64,000 nt of DNA, taken from assembly GCA_014360905.1 (NCBI GenBank), contig JACIWW010000009.1, positions 38,360 to 102,359 of the forward strand. Reading direction: 5' to 3'. The stretch is from Chloroflexota bacterium. Its GTDB lineage: Bacteria; Chloroflexota; Anaerolineae; UBA2200. The notes beneath the pieces are model-generated. The model made no database searches. It was not told where the DNA came from and saw only the letters and a list, made by a program, of their open reading frames with translations. Positions 52,990 through 61,797 of the stretch are shown in pieces. Numbering within the stretch: position 1 is the first letter of the stretch; every line of letters starts with the position of its first letter. Both the position numbers and the translations under genes were made by a program.

Positions 52990-53544
52990 ATGAGCATTAC
53001 TGTCCGCAAGATCGTAACCACTGGCGTAATGGGCGCTATCTCCATCTTTCTTGGCGCATCTCACCTGGGATTTATACCCTGGCTAGCTGGCGCCGCGCTC
53101 ACTATCATGCATGTGCCCGTCATTATTGGTGCAGTATTGGAAGGGCCACTAGTTGGGCTGCTCATTGGGTTGATCTTTGGGGCATTCAGCCTTTTGCAAG
53201 CGGCTATTGCCCCAACTGGTCCGGCCGATGTGTGGTTCACAAACCCTTTGGTGTCCATTGTTCCCCGGTTATTCATTGGCCCTATGGCATGGTTAGCCTA
53301 CAAAGCGTTGCACAAAAACAACGAAGCGCTGGCTCTAGCTCTATCTGGTGTAGTAGGTAGCCTCACGAACACCGTGCTAGTACTAGGCGTGCTTGGTCTG
53401 TACCGTTTCCTGCCCTGGGTGCTTATTGGCACTATTGCCGTAACCAATGGCCTGCCCGAAGCTATCATAGCGGCCATTATCACCCTCGCTGTTGTGGCAG
53501 CATGGAAACGCATAGAGACCGGCCGTCGCGGCTCAACAGTGTAA
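52990..53544 (+). CDS. ECF transporter S component, PanT-like
   Basis: 184 residues, six hydrophobic segments. The stretch LTIMHVPVIIGAVLEGP followed by GLLIGLIFGAFSLLQA is typical of the PF12822 group that includes the pantothenate carrier PanT. The next gene, 17 bases on, is coaX, whose product phosphorylates pantothenate; that pairing makes pantothenate the best guess. The ATG at 52990 has AAGGAGGA. A decayed relative of its 3' end lies at 49866-50012. Confidence 0.87.
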   Translation: MSITVRKIVTTGVMGAISIFLGASHLGFIPWLAGAALTIMHVPVIIGAVLEGPLVGLLIGLIFGAFSLLQAAIAPTGPADVWFTNPLVSIVPRLFIGPMAWLAYKALHKNNEALALALSGVVGSLTNTVLVLGVLGLYRFLPWVLIGTIAVTNGLPEAIIAAIITLAVVAAWKRIETGRRGSTV

Positions 53545-53561
53545 ATGTAAAGGGAACGAAC

Positions 53562-54329
53562 GTGCTCCTATGTATTGACATAGGAAATACCCACATTACG
53601 CTAGGAGCCTGGGACAAAGACAAGTGCCTGGGGCACTGGCGAGTGCGCACCGTCCGTGACCAAACTTCTGACGAATATGCTATCTTGCTCAAATCCCTGC
53701 TGCGTGAGGGAGGCTGCAAATGGACCGCCATCAATCGAGTAGCCATCGCTAGCGTCGTACCCCCGCTGACTATCGTCTTTAGCGAACTTTTTCGGTATTA
53801 CTGGGGCATTGAACCGCTCATCGTGGGGCCAGGCGTGCGCACTGGCCTACGCATTCGCATTGATAATCCCGTGGAACTAGGAGCTGACCTAGTGGCTGAT
53901 GCCGTGGCAGCTTACCACCGTCTCCGCAACGCCTGCATCGTAGTTAACTTTGGCACTGCCACCACTTTCAGCGCCGTGTCCAAAACGGGTGACTTTTTGG
54001 GAGTGGCTATCGCCCCAGGGCTGGAGCTCGCAGCCGAAGCACTTGCTTCCTTTACGGCGCAGTTGCCGCGCGTTGCCCTTGTCCCGCCACCAGCTGCCAT
54101 CGGCAAGAACACCGTCCATTCCATGCAGTCGGGGCTCATCTTTGGCTACGTAGGGCTGGTGAAGGAACTCCTGCAGCGCATCCGCGCAGAACTGGGTGGG
54201 CAGGCTGTGGTCATTGCCACCGGCGGATTGAGCAGCACCCTGGCTCCGCTGATCGAGGACATCGATATCGTAGATCCTTTGCTAACCCTGGAGGGACTCC
54301 GTCTCATCAGCGAATTGAACGAAGCGTGA
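53562..54329 (+). CDS. coaX: Type III pantothenate kinase, copy 1
   Basis: 255 residues. CoaX phosphorylates pantothenate, the first step to coenzyme A. N-terminal phosphate loop DIGNTH, GLRIRIDNPVELGAD, then VVNFGTATTF where most CoaX proteins have VVDFGTATT: the conserved Asp is Asn here. The PG of IAPGLE is kept. Start GTG at 53562 with AAAGGGA six bases upstream. It is the last gene of the ECF operon, and a close paralogue follows 540 bases later. Confidence 0.9.
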   Translation: MLLCIDIGNTHITLGAWDKDKCLGHWRVRTVRDQTSDEYAILLKSLLREGGCKWTAINRVAIASVVPPLTIVFSELFRYYWGIEPLIVGPGVRTGLRIRIDNPVELGADLVADAVAAYHRLRNACIVVNFGTATTFSAVSKTGDFLGVAIAPGLELAAEALASFTAQLPRVALVPPPAAIGKNTVHSMQSGLIFGYVGLVKELLQRIRAELGGQAVVIATGGLSSTLAPLIEDIDIVDPLLTLEGLRLISELNEA

Positions 54330-54422
54330 GATCCCATCCCTGGCGCGCACAAATTCATCCCCCCAACTGCTCCAGGCTGACCGTCACACCGCTCCAGGCG
54401 GACAACAGTCCGCCGCCTTTTG

Positions 54423-54702
54423 GCGCGGGTTCGTAGTGAGCGCTTCAGCGCTCATGCCGTCTCCTGGCGTGGATTCGTAGTGAGCGCTTCAGCGCTCATG
54501 CGCACTGCTGCGCGGGTTCGTAGTGAGCGCTTCAGCGCTCATGCCGTCTCCTGGCGTGGGTTCGTAGTGAGCGCTTCAGCGCTCATGCGCACTGCTGCGC
54601 GGGTTCGTAGTGAGCGCTTCAGCGCTCATGCGCACTGCTGCGCGGGTTCGTAGTGAGCGCTTCAGCGCTCATGCGCACTGAAGTGCGCACTACGAACCTA
54701 TC
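54423..54702. repeat. Six-copy tandem array of a 43/44-base unit
   Basis: The core GTAGTGAGCGCTTCAGCG begins at 54433, 54477, 54520, 54564, 54607 and 54650. Two unit types alternate: one ends in CCGTCTCCTG (44 bases), the other in GCGCACTGCT (43), in the order A-B-A-B-B plus a final diverging copy. Each unit holds TGAGCGCTTCAGCGCTCA, a near-perfect 18-base dyad. It closes with AGTGCGCAC/GTGCGCACT arms. Units differ by almost nothing, so spread was recent. Confidence 0.9.
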
Positions 54703-54769
54703 TCACTGCACTCCTCACTCCCGAGATTGCTTTGGGCGTATGGCGCCCTCGCAATGACATCTTTACACC

Positions 54770-54784
54770 AGAAACCAGGTTTCT
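54770..54784 (+). terminator. AGAAACCAGGTTTCT palindrome with trailing Ts
   Basis: The 15-base near-palindrome is followed by TTTCTT. A member of the dispersed family; it could end the upstream transcript just before the coaX copy 2 promoter. Confidence 0.5.
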
Positions 54785-54798
54785 TTTCTTCCGCCACT

Positions 54799-54827
54799 TT
54801 GACAGAAACCCCCTTCTATCCTATAAT
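54799..54827 (+). promoter_or_regulatory. Perfect consensus promoter of coaX copy 2
   Basis: TTGACA (54799-54804) and TATAAT (54822-54827) with a 17-base spacer, 39 bases before the start at 54867. Copy 2 is therefore controlled apart from the ECF operon. Confidence 0.85.
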
Positions 54828-54866
54828 TTATAATGCCCTTGCACCCTGCACAAAGGAAAAACGGAG

Positions 54867-55679
54867 ATGACCCAAATGGCTGCCACTCCTGCCCCAAAAG
54901 AGAGGAAAAACAACCTGCTGTGTCTAGACATTGGCAACAGCAATGTGGTCTTGGGTCTGTGGGAGAAAGACCAATGGCTTGCGCACTGGCGCGTGCGCAC
55001 CATCCGCGACCAAATGCCCGATGAGTACGCCGTCCTGCTCAAAGCACTATTGCGCAATAACGGCTATGATTTCAAGAATATCACGCGCGTAGTGATGGCC
55101 AGCGTCGTGCCTCCCCTCACGGTGGTCTTCCAAGAACTTTTCCAACGCTACATGGGCATCGAACCCCTCATCGTCAACTCCGCTGTCAAGACAGGATTGC
55201 GCATCTGCATTGACAATCCGCCCGAACTCGGCGCTGACCTGCTCGCTGACGCCGTCGCCGCCTATCACCGTTTCCGCGGCGCCTGCATCGTGGTTGACTT
55301 TGGCACGGCCACAACCTTCAGCGCCGTGTCCAAAGAGGGTGATTTTCTGGGCGTTGCTATCGCCCTGGGCTTGGGCGTAGCCGCCGAAGCGCTTGCTGCT
55401 CATACCGCCCAGTTGCCACGTGTCGCCCTCGTGCCGCCTCCGGCTGCCATCGGCAAGAACACCGTCCACTCTATGCAATCGGGGCTCATCTTTGGCTACG
55501 TGGGGCTGGTGAAAGAACTCCTGCACCGCATCCGTACCGAGCTGGGAGGAGCAGCAAACGTGATTGCTACGGGCGGATTGAGCAGCGTCCTAGCACCACT
55601 GGTGGAGGAAATTGACGCCGTAGACCCCTGGCTGACCCTGGATGGACTCCGTCTCATCAGCGAATTGAACAAGGCGTGA
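54867..55679 (+). CDS. coaX: Type III pantothenate kinase, copy 2
   Basis: 270 residues, with about a dozen extra N-terminal residues compared with copy 1. It keeps DIGNSN and the catalytic Asp in VVDFGTATTF, but the conserved PG after the IA strand is LG (IALGLG). A 44-residue stretch from RVALVPPPAAIG on differs from copy 1 at only two positions, and similarity goes on just past the stop codon, so the pair arose by duplication or has been kept alike by gene conversion. Own consensus promoter. Confidence 0.9.
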   Translation: MTQMAATPAPKERKNNLLCLDIGNSNVVLGLWEKDQWLAHWRVRTIRDQMPDEYAVLLKALLRNNGYDFKNITRVVMASVVPPLTVVFQELFQRYMGIEPLIVNSAVKTGLRICIDNPPELGADLLADAVAAYHRFRGACIVVDFGTATTFSAVSKEGDFLGVAIALGLGVAAEALAAHTAQLPRVALVPPPAAIGKNTVHSMQSGLIFGYVGLVKELLHRIRTELGGAANVIATGGLSSVLAPLVEEIDAVDPWLTLDGLRLISELNKA

Positions 55680-55780
55680 GAATTCTACCCCTTGTGCGCA
55701 CAAATTGGGAACCTGATCGATGGCGCTGTCGTCTATAAATTAAACTGAAAATTATTTTGTCTTGGAGGGAACCTGATATT

Positions 55781-58700
55781 ATGAAACGCCATCCTGTCCT
55801 TTTGTTTATCTTGCTTTTGCTCTGCATCTCGCTCGTGCTCGTCGCCTGTGGGGCACCCCAACCAACCGCAACCCCCGCCCCAACGTTCACGCCTTTGCCC
55901 CCGCAACCCCCAAAGGTCATCCTGCGCCAACCGGAACGGGGACAAGAGCACGACATCAAAACGCCCATCGTCCTCGCCTTCGACCAGCCCATGGACCAAG
56001 CCTCTGTGGAAAAGGCATTTCGCATCTCACCGCAGGTGACCGGCTCCTTCCGCTGGGAAGGGACAAGGCTCTTCTTCACGCCCTCCGCAGAAGGATTTGC
56101 CCGTGCCGCATCCTACCGCGTGACGTTAGACACCACTGCCCGCAGCGCCGCTGGATTGGCGCTGCCGGATACATTCAGTTTCAAGTTCAACACTGTGGGC
56201 TATCTCGAAGTGGCCACGGTCCAGCCAGCACCGGGCACAACCAATGTGGCGCCTGATGCCACCATCACCGTGATGTTCAATCGCCCTGTCGTGCCCTTGA
56301 GCGACATCCAGTCCCAGACGGGCTTTGCCCTGCGCCAGCCGCTCCAATTTGTACCAGCGGTTACCGGCAAAGGCGAATGGCTCAATACCTCCATCTACAC
56401 CTTTAAGGCAATACCCGATTTCCTCCCAGGCACTACCTACAAAGTTACCGTGGATCCAGAGCGCCTGGCCGACATCACCGACACCGTGTTGCCTGAACCG
56501 TACACCTGGGAGTTCACCACGGCGCTCCCTGCAGTTGTGGGCATTACCACCAGCGACCCCGAGGGATATATTGGCCCTTCGCCCACCATTACGCTCACCT
56601 TTAACATCACCATGGAGCATGCCTCCGTGGAGCAGCGCTTTGCCCTACGTCCCGCAAGCGGTGGGATCTCCATACCCGGCACCTTCTCCTGGGACGGCAA
56701 GGCGCTGGGCTTCAAGCCCTCTATCCCGCTGCAATTGGATACGGATTATGTTGTGTCCATGGCTGCAGGAGCCCGCGCCAGCATCGGCGGAGAGGGCATG
56801 GCGCAGGCATTTGAGTGGCGCTTTCGTACCATCCCACCCCCGCGCATCGTCCGCACCACGCCAGCAAACGGTGCCACGGGTGTAGAGCCCTATACCGGCG
56901 TGGAAATCTCGTTCAGCAGCCCTATAAATCGGGGCTCGCTGTCAGCCAACCTGACCATTTTGCCCAAACCAACGGAAGTGTACACCTCTTGGTGGGATGC
57001 AGATACACAGTTGTACCTTTCCTTCGGAGCCAAACCCTCCACTACCTATACCATCACCTTCGGAGCAGACTTGGAAGGGCGCTATGGGCACAAACTCGGA
57101 CAGCCCTATCGCCTCACCTTCACCACCAAGGCTCTGCCACCTTCGCTCTATTTCCCAATGGACCGCGTGGGCACTTACAACGCCTATACCACGACTGCCG
57201 TCTATGTGCAACACGTCAACATATCCGAACTTAATCTCTCCCTGTACCGCATGGACCGGCCCGAATTCATCCTGCTCAATGGCAGCAACTGGTGGGCTCG
57301 CTGGGAAAAATACCAGCCAAAAGCCGAGAACCTGATCCGCAAATGGACCATGACGGTCGAGTCCCCGCTCAACATGTATCAGGCGACGACGATCCCCCTG
57401 TCTGTTGATGGCAAGAGCCCGCTGCGGCCAGGCTTCTACTACCTGGAGGTGCGGGCGCCTGGCGTGCGCGAGCCAGCACGGCACATGATGGTCGTGTCTT
57501 ACGCCAATGTCTTGCTCAAGGTAACAAGCAAGGAAGCCCTGGTTTGGGTAACCGATTTGAACAGCGGTCAGCCCATTCCCGGAGTGGATGTGGCTGTCTT
57601 TGGGCCGGAGGCGCAGGTTCTGGCCTCGGGACGCACCAACCAAGAGGGCATTTTCTTCTCGACATTCGCGCTGGACATACCAATTGAACCGTGGAAGCCT
57701 ATCCTGGCCATCGTTGGCCCAGAGGAAGCTGCGGCTGCCGCTTCGACCGATTGGTCAAGCGGCATCTCCCCTTGGCAATTCAACATCCCTACCGAGGAGT
57801 ATCTAGAGCCCTATCGTGCCTATTTCTACACTGACCGTTCCATCTACCGTCCCGGCCAGACCGTCTATTTCAAAGGCATCCTGCGCCACGATGACGATGG
57901 ACGCTACAGCCTGCCCAGCGCAGTGAAAAGCATGACTGTGGTGGTGACCGACGATGAAGGCAAGGAAATCTATCGCTCGGACCGCCCACTGAATGACATG
58001 GGCACCCTGGAGGGCGAGTTCAAACTCGCTGACGAAGCCAGCCTAGGCAATTACTATCTCTACGCCCAATTGGGAGAACAATCTTTCAGCACGAGTTTCC
58101 AGGTGGCGGAGTACCGCAAGCCCGAATTTGTCGTCACCGTCACTCCCGACAAGGATGAATACATCCAAGGCGATGAAATCACCGTGGACATTGCCGCCAG
58201 CTATTACTTTGGAGGCCCTGTAGCCAATGCCCAGGTCACCTGGCGGCTGATGAGCCAGGATTACTACTTCTACTGGACGGGCAAAGATTACTACGACTTT
58301 ACCGATGCCGACTACGAATCGCGGGGTGTACAGACTTTCTATGGCAAACTCGTCACCGTTGGACAAGGGCGCACCAATAGCGCAGGGCGCCTCGTGGTCA
58401 AAATCCCGGCCAACATAGCCACGCGCAAGAACAGCCAGGTCTTCACCATCGAAGCATCCGTTACCGATCCGAGCAACCAGGAAGTCAGCAATCGCAACAG
58501 CGTCATCGTGCACAAGGGGCTTTTCTACATCGGACTGTCCCCTCAGGAGTACATTGGCTACGTCGGTCGCGCGAGCAAGATCAAAGCCATTACCGTGGAC
58601 GCCAAGAGCAATCCAGTGCCCAACATCCCGCTTACCGTGGTCTTCCTAGAGGAGAAATGGTACAACGTGCAGAAGCAAGCGGATGATGGACGCTTCTATT

Positions 58701-61645
58701 GGGAATGGACGCTGGAGGAAACGCCTATCTACACCACCACTGCGACTACCGATGCTTCTGGCTTTGCCCTTGTCTTGTTCACGCCGGAGAAGGGCGGCGC
58801 CTACCGCGTGCGTGCTATTGCCCGTGACCGTCGCGAAAACGAGATCCGCAGCTCCACGTACCTGTGGATCAGTAGCGGTGAATTTATCCCTTGGCGGCAA
58901 GAGAACAACGACCGCATCGAACTAGTCACGGATAAGAAATCCTACCGTCCCGGCGAGGTCGCCCGCATTCTCATCCCCTCGCCCTTCCAGGGACAGGTGC
59001 GTGCCCTGTTGACCGTCGAACGCGGGCACATCATCAGTCATCGCCTGCTCACGCTTACCAGCAACAGCGAGCAGGTGGAAGTGCCCATCCTGTCTGAGTA
59101 CGCCCCCAACGCCTATATTTCGGTGGTGATCGTCAAAGGAGTGGATGCCACCAACCCCGTGTCTTCGTATCGCGTTGGTTATGTAAATCTGGACATCTCC
59201 ACCGAGGAAAAAGAACTGAAGATAGAGATCATACCGGACAAGAAAACGCCCTACCTCCCTGCCAGCAAGGCTACTTTCGACCTCCAGGTCAGCGATTACC
59301 GCGGACAAGGCGTACAAGCCGAGCTGTCCCTGCAACTGGTGGACCTGTCTGTGCTCGCTCTGACCGACAGCAGGCAGGGCACCATGCTGGATAGTTTCTA
59401 CCGCAAACGCGGCCTCGGCGTGCGCACTGGCAGCACCCTCGCTATCTCCGTAGACCGCTACCGGCAACAAGCCCAGCCACCTACCGGCAAAGGTGGTAGC
59501 GGAGTAACGCCTGGCCTGGAAGACGCCATCCGCAAGCGCTTCCTCGACACCGCCTACTGGAACGCCCAAATCCGCACCGATGCCCAGGGTCACGCGAGGG
59601 TTACTATTGACCTGCCCGATAACCTCACCACCTGGCGCGCCACTGCCAAAGCCCTCACGGCGGACACGCTCGTGGGCGATAGCAATGCCGATATCGTCAC
59701 CAGTAAGGACCTGTTGGTGCGCTCTGTCGCTCCGCGCTTCTTCGTCATCGGCGACCAAGCCCAGATTGGTGCCGTGGTGCACAACAACACCGACCAGGAT
59801 TTGACTGTGGATGCCTCTTTAGAGGGGCAAGGAGTGGCCATCGAGAACGCGGCGCAGCGCCTCCAGATCCGCGCACGCAGCCAGCAAACCGTCAACTGGC
59901 CAGTGAGAGTGATCGGAGACGAGTCGGTAGTGCTCACCTGGCGCGTGTCCAGCGGCAACCTGAGCGATGCACTGCAATTGACCTTGCCTGTTTATCACTA
60001 CAGCACTCCCGAAGTCGTCGCCACCGCCGGCCAAGTGCCCAGCGGCGAGGCGCGTGTGGAGACCGTGCTCTTGCCCGAACGCCTAGACCCAAGCCAGGGT
60101 GAACTGACGGTGCAGCTCGATCCCTCCTTGGCAGCGGGCATGCGCGATGGGCTCAAGTACCTGGAGACCTACCCCTACGACTGCATCGAGCAGACGGTCA
60201 GCCGCTTCCTGCCAAATGTCATCACCTACCGTGCCCTGAAGAGCCTGGGCATCACCAATGCCGAACTGGAAGCCAAGTTGCCGCAGTACGTCAGCCTCGG
60301 ATTGCAGCGCATCTACGCTCTGCAGCATTACGATGGCGGATGGGGTTGGTGGCTATCCGATGACAGCAATCCCTTCATCTCCGCTTATGTCCTGCTGGGC
60401 ATGAACGAAGCTGCCCGCGCCGGCTTTGCTGTGGACAGCAATGTGATGGCTCGCGCTGCCAAGTACCTACAGGGCACTTTGGATTCCCTCCAGACCGAAC
60501 GCGAATACAGCGCCAATACGCGCTCCTTCATCCTCTACGTCCTGGCCGAATACGGACAGGGTGATCTGGGACGCACCGTCGCCCTCTTCGACAAACGGGG
60601 CAGTTTAGATAATTATGGCAAAGCCTACCTGCTCATGGCCCTGCGCCTTTTGCAGCCAGAAGAGCAAAGCCGCGTCAAAACCTTGCTCAGCGAACTAACC
60701 AATGCCGCCATCGTGAGCGCTACCGGAGCGCATTGGGAAGAAGAACAAACAGACCGCTGGACTATGAACACGGACACCCGCACCACAGCGATCGTGCTCC
60801 AAGCCTTGTTGCGTGCTGACCCCGCCAATGCGCTCATTCCGAACACGGTGCGTTGGCTGATGGCCGCGCGGAAGCAGGGACATTGGGAGACGACCCAGGA
60901 GACTGCCTGGGCCATCATGGCGCTCACCGACTTTATGGTGGCCACTGGCGAACTGCAAGCCGACTACGATTACCGCGTCACCGTGAACGCCAAGCGGCTG
61001 GGACAGGGCACCGTTACCACGCAAGATGTGGGCGAAACGCGCAAATTGGTTGTGTCCATCCAGGAACTGCTGCGCGAGGAGAGCAACCGCATTGTGCTGG
61101 AAAGAACCACGCTAGCACCGCAGACGGGCAAGGGGCAACTGTACTACTCCCTCTACCTGCGCTACTTCCTGCCCGTGGAGGACGTAAAAGCCCTCAACCG
61201 CGGCGTCATCGTCTCCAGGCAGTACACGCTCCTCGACCAGCCCGGCAAACCCATTACCGCGGCCAAGGTGGGCGACGTCATCCGCGTTAAACTGACCATC
61301 ATCGCCCCCAACGCCCTGCATTTCCTCGTCGTGGAAGACCCGCTGCCCGCAGGCTGTGAAGCGCTGGACACGAGCCTGAAGACCACCAGCGCTGCCTACC
61401 AGATGCCAATCTTAGAGGGTGAGGAAGGCTGGCCGCCCTACTGGTGGTACTTTACCGAGAGCGAGCTGCGCGATGAAAAGGTCGCCCTCTTCGCCACGTA
61501 TCTGAACAAGGGCACCTACGAATACACCTACCTCATCCGCGCTAGCGTTCCGGGACGTTTCCTGACCATGCCCACCTATGCCTATGAGATGTACTTCCCA
61601 GAGGTATTTGGGCGCAGCGATGGCGGCGTGTTCACCGTCGAATAA
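55781..61645 (+). CDS. Bacterial alpha-2-macroglobulin lipoprotein
   Basis: 1954 residues with a lipoprotein signal (lipobox LVLVACG). After a Thr/Pro linker come several Ig-like Big_5 domains (about residues 40-450), then the macroglobulin domains (YRPGQTVYFKG, DRSIYRPG) and the thioester domain with Cys1468-Ile-Glu-Gln1471 (YDCIEQT). The intact CxEQ suggests it can trap proteases covalently at the cell surface, guarding the envelope. Start ATG at 55781 with GGAGGGA; a TTG at 55757 is less likely. E. coli pairs such a gene with pbpC; here a PBP1C-like gene is 7 kb upstream. Confidence 0.94.
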   Translation: MKRHPVLLFILLLLCISLVLVACGAPQPTATPAPTFTPLPPQPPKVILRQPERGQEHDIKTPIVLAFDQPMDQASVEKAFRISPQVTGSFRWEGTRLFFTPSAEGFARAASYRVTLDTTARSAAGLALPDTFSFKFNTVGYLEVATVQPAPGTTNVAPDATITVMFNRPVVPLSDIQSQTGFALRQPLQFVPAVTGKGEWLNTSIYTFKAIPDFLPGTTYKVTVDPERLADITDTVLPEPYTWEFTTALPAVVGITTSDPEGYIGPSPTITLTFNITMEHASVEQRFALRPASGGISIPGTFSWDGKALGFKPSIPLQLDTDYVVSMAAGARASIGGEGMAQAFEWRFRTIPPPRIVRTTPANGATGVEPYTGVEISFSSPINRGSLSANLTILPKPTEVYTSWWDADTQLYLSFGAKPSTTYTITFGADLEGRYGHKLGQPYRLTFTTKALPPSLYFPMDRVGTYNAYTTTAVYVQHVNISELNLSLYRMDRPEFILLNGSNWWARWEKYQPKAENLIRKWTMTVESPLNMYQATTIPLSVDGKSPLRPGFYYLEVRAPGVREPARHMMVVSYANVLLKVTSKEALVWVTDLNSGQPIPGVDVAVFGPEAQVLASGRTNQEGIFFSTFALDIPIEPWKPILAIVGPEEAAAAASTDWSSGISPWQFNIPTEEYLEPYRAYFYTDRSIYRPGQTVYFKGILRHDDDGRYSLPSAVKSMTVVVTDDEGKEIYRSDRPLNDMGTLEGEFKLADEASLGNYYLYAQLGEQSFSTSFQVAEYRKPEFVVTVTPDKDEYIQGDEITVDIAASYYFGGPVANAQVTWRLMSQDYYFYWTGKDYYDFTDADYESRGVQTFYGKLVTVGQGRTNSAGRLVVKIPANIATRKNSQVFTIEASVTDPSNQEVSNRNSVIVHKGLFYIGLSPQEYIGYVGRASKIKAITVDAKSNPVPNIPLTVVFLEEKWYNVQKQADDGRFYWEWTLEETPIYTTTATTDASGFALVLFTPEKGGAYRVRAIARDRRENEIRSSTYLWISSGEFIPWRQENNDRIELVTDKKSYRPGEVARILIPSPFQGQVRALLTVERGHIISHRLLTLTSNSEQVEVPILSEYAPNAYISVVIVKGVDATNPVSSYRVGYVNLDISTEEKELKIEIIPDKKTPYLPASKATFDLQVSDYRGQGVQAELSLQLVDLSVLALTDSRQGTMLDSFYRKRGLGVRTGSTLAISVDRYRQQAQPPTGKGGSGVTPGLEDAIRKRFLDTAYWNAQIRTDAQGHARVTIDLPDNLTTWRATAKALTADTLVGDSNADIVTSKDLLVRSVAPRFFVIGDQAQIGAVVHNNTDQDLTVDASLEGQGVAIENAAQRLQIRARSQQTVNWPVRVIGDESVVLTWRVSSGNLSDALQLTLPVYHYSTPEVVATAGQVPSGEARVETVLLPERLDPSQGELTVQLDPSLAAGMRDGLKYLETYPYDCIEQTVSRFLPNVITYRALKSLGITNAELEAKLPQYVSLGLQRIYALQHYDGGWGWWLSDDSNPFISAYVLLGMNEAARAGFAVDSNVMARAAKYLQGTLDSLQTEREYSANTRSFILYVLAEYGQGDLGRTVALFDKRGSLDNYGKAYLLMALRLLQPEEQSRVKTLLSELTNAAIVSATGAHWEEEQTDRWTMNTDTRTTAIVLQALLRADPANALIPNTVRWLMAARKQGHWETTQETAWAIMALTDFMVATGELQADYDYRVTVNAKRLGQGTVTTQDVGETRKLVVSIQELLREESNRIVLERTTLAPQTGKGQLYYSLYLRYFLPVEDVKALNRGVIVSRQYTLLDQPGKPITAAKVGDVIRVKLTIIAPNALHFLVVEDPLPAGCEALDTSLKTTSAAYQMPILEGEEGWPPYWWYFTESELRDEKVALFATYLNKGTYEYTYLIRASVPGRFLTMPTYAYEMYFPEVFGRSDGGVFTVE

Positions 61646-61651
61646 ACAACG

Positions 61652-61686
61652 CAGAAACCAGGTTTCTCCCAGAAACCTGGTTTCTG
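61652..61686 (+). terminator. Perfect 16-bp hairpin after the macroglobulin gene
   Basis: CAGAAACCAGGTTTCT (61652-61667) and AGAAACCTGGTTTCTG (61671-61686) pair perfectly around CCC. Each arm is itself the near-palindromic family core, so this element is two copies in head-to-head order. Confidence 0.8.
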
Positions 61687-61699
61687 TTTATCCGTAGAA

Positions 61700-61728
61700 T
61701 TGACTCCTTGCTATACTTGCGCTACACT
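61700..61728 (+). promoter_or_regulatory. Promoter of the LVIVD-protein gene
   Basis: TTGACT (61700-61705) and TACACT (61723-61728) are 17 bases apart, 69 bases before the start. Confidence 0.5.
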
Positions 61729-61797
61729 ACGCCTGATTTCGACGAGATGAGCAACGGTTGAAAGAAGACGGCATCCTAGCCAGAAAGGATACAAGCC

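Larger units (their letters stand above)
54330..54866. repeat. Repeat-filled spacer between the two coaX genes
   Basis: No real gene. It holds GGCGGAC/GTCCGCC (about 54397-54413), the six-unit tandem array (54423-54702), a relative of the GCGAGGG/CCCTCGCAATG element (about 54725-54757), an AGAAACCAGGTTTCT palindrome (54770-54784) and the promoter of copy 2. Open frames through the array encode only repetitive Arg/Ser/Ala text. Confidence 0.8.

Noticed and set aside
54420..54653. Open frame of 77 codons through the tandem array
   Set aside because: It only translates the repeat units; there is no Shine-Dalgarno and no family likeness.
54423..54702. Tandem array resembling a CRISPR
   Set aside because: Repeats are directly joined with only two alternating tails and no unique spacers; no cas genes are in the window.
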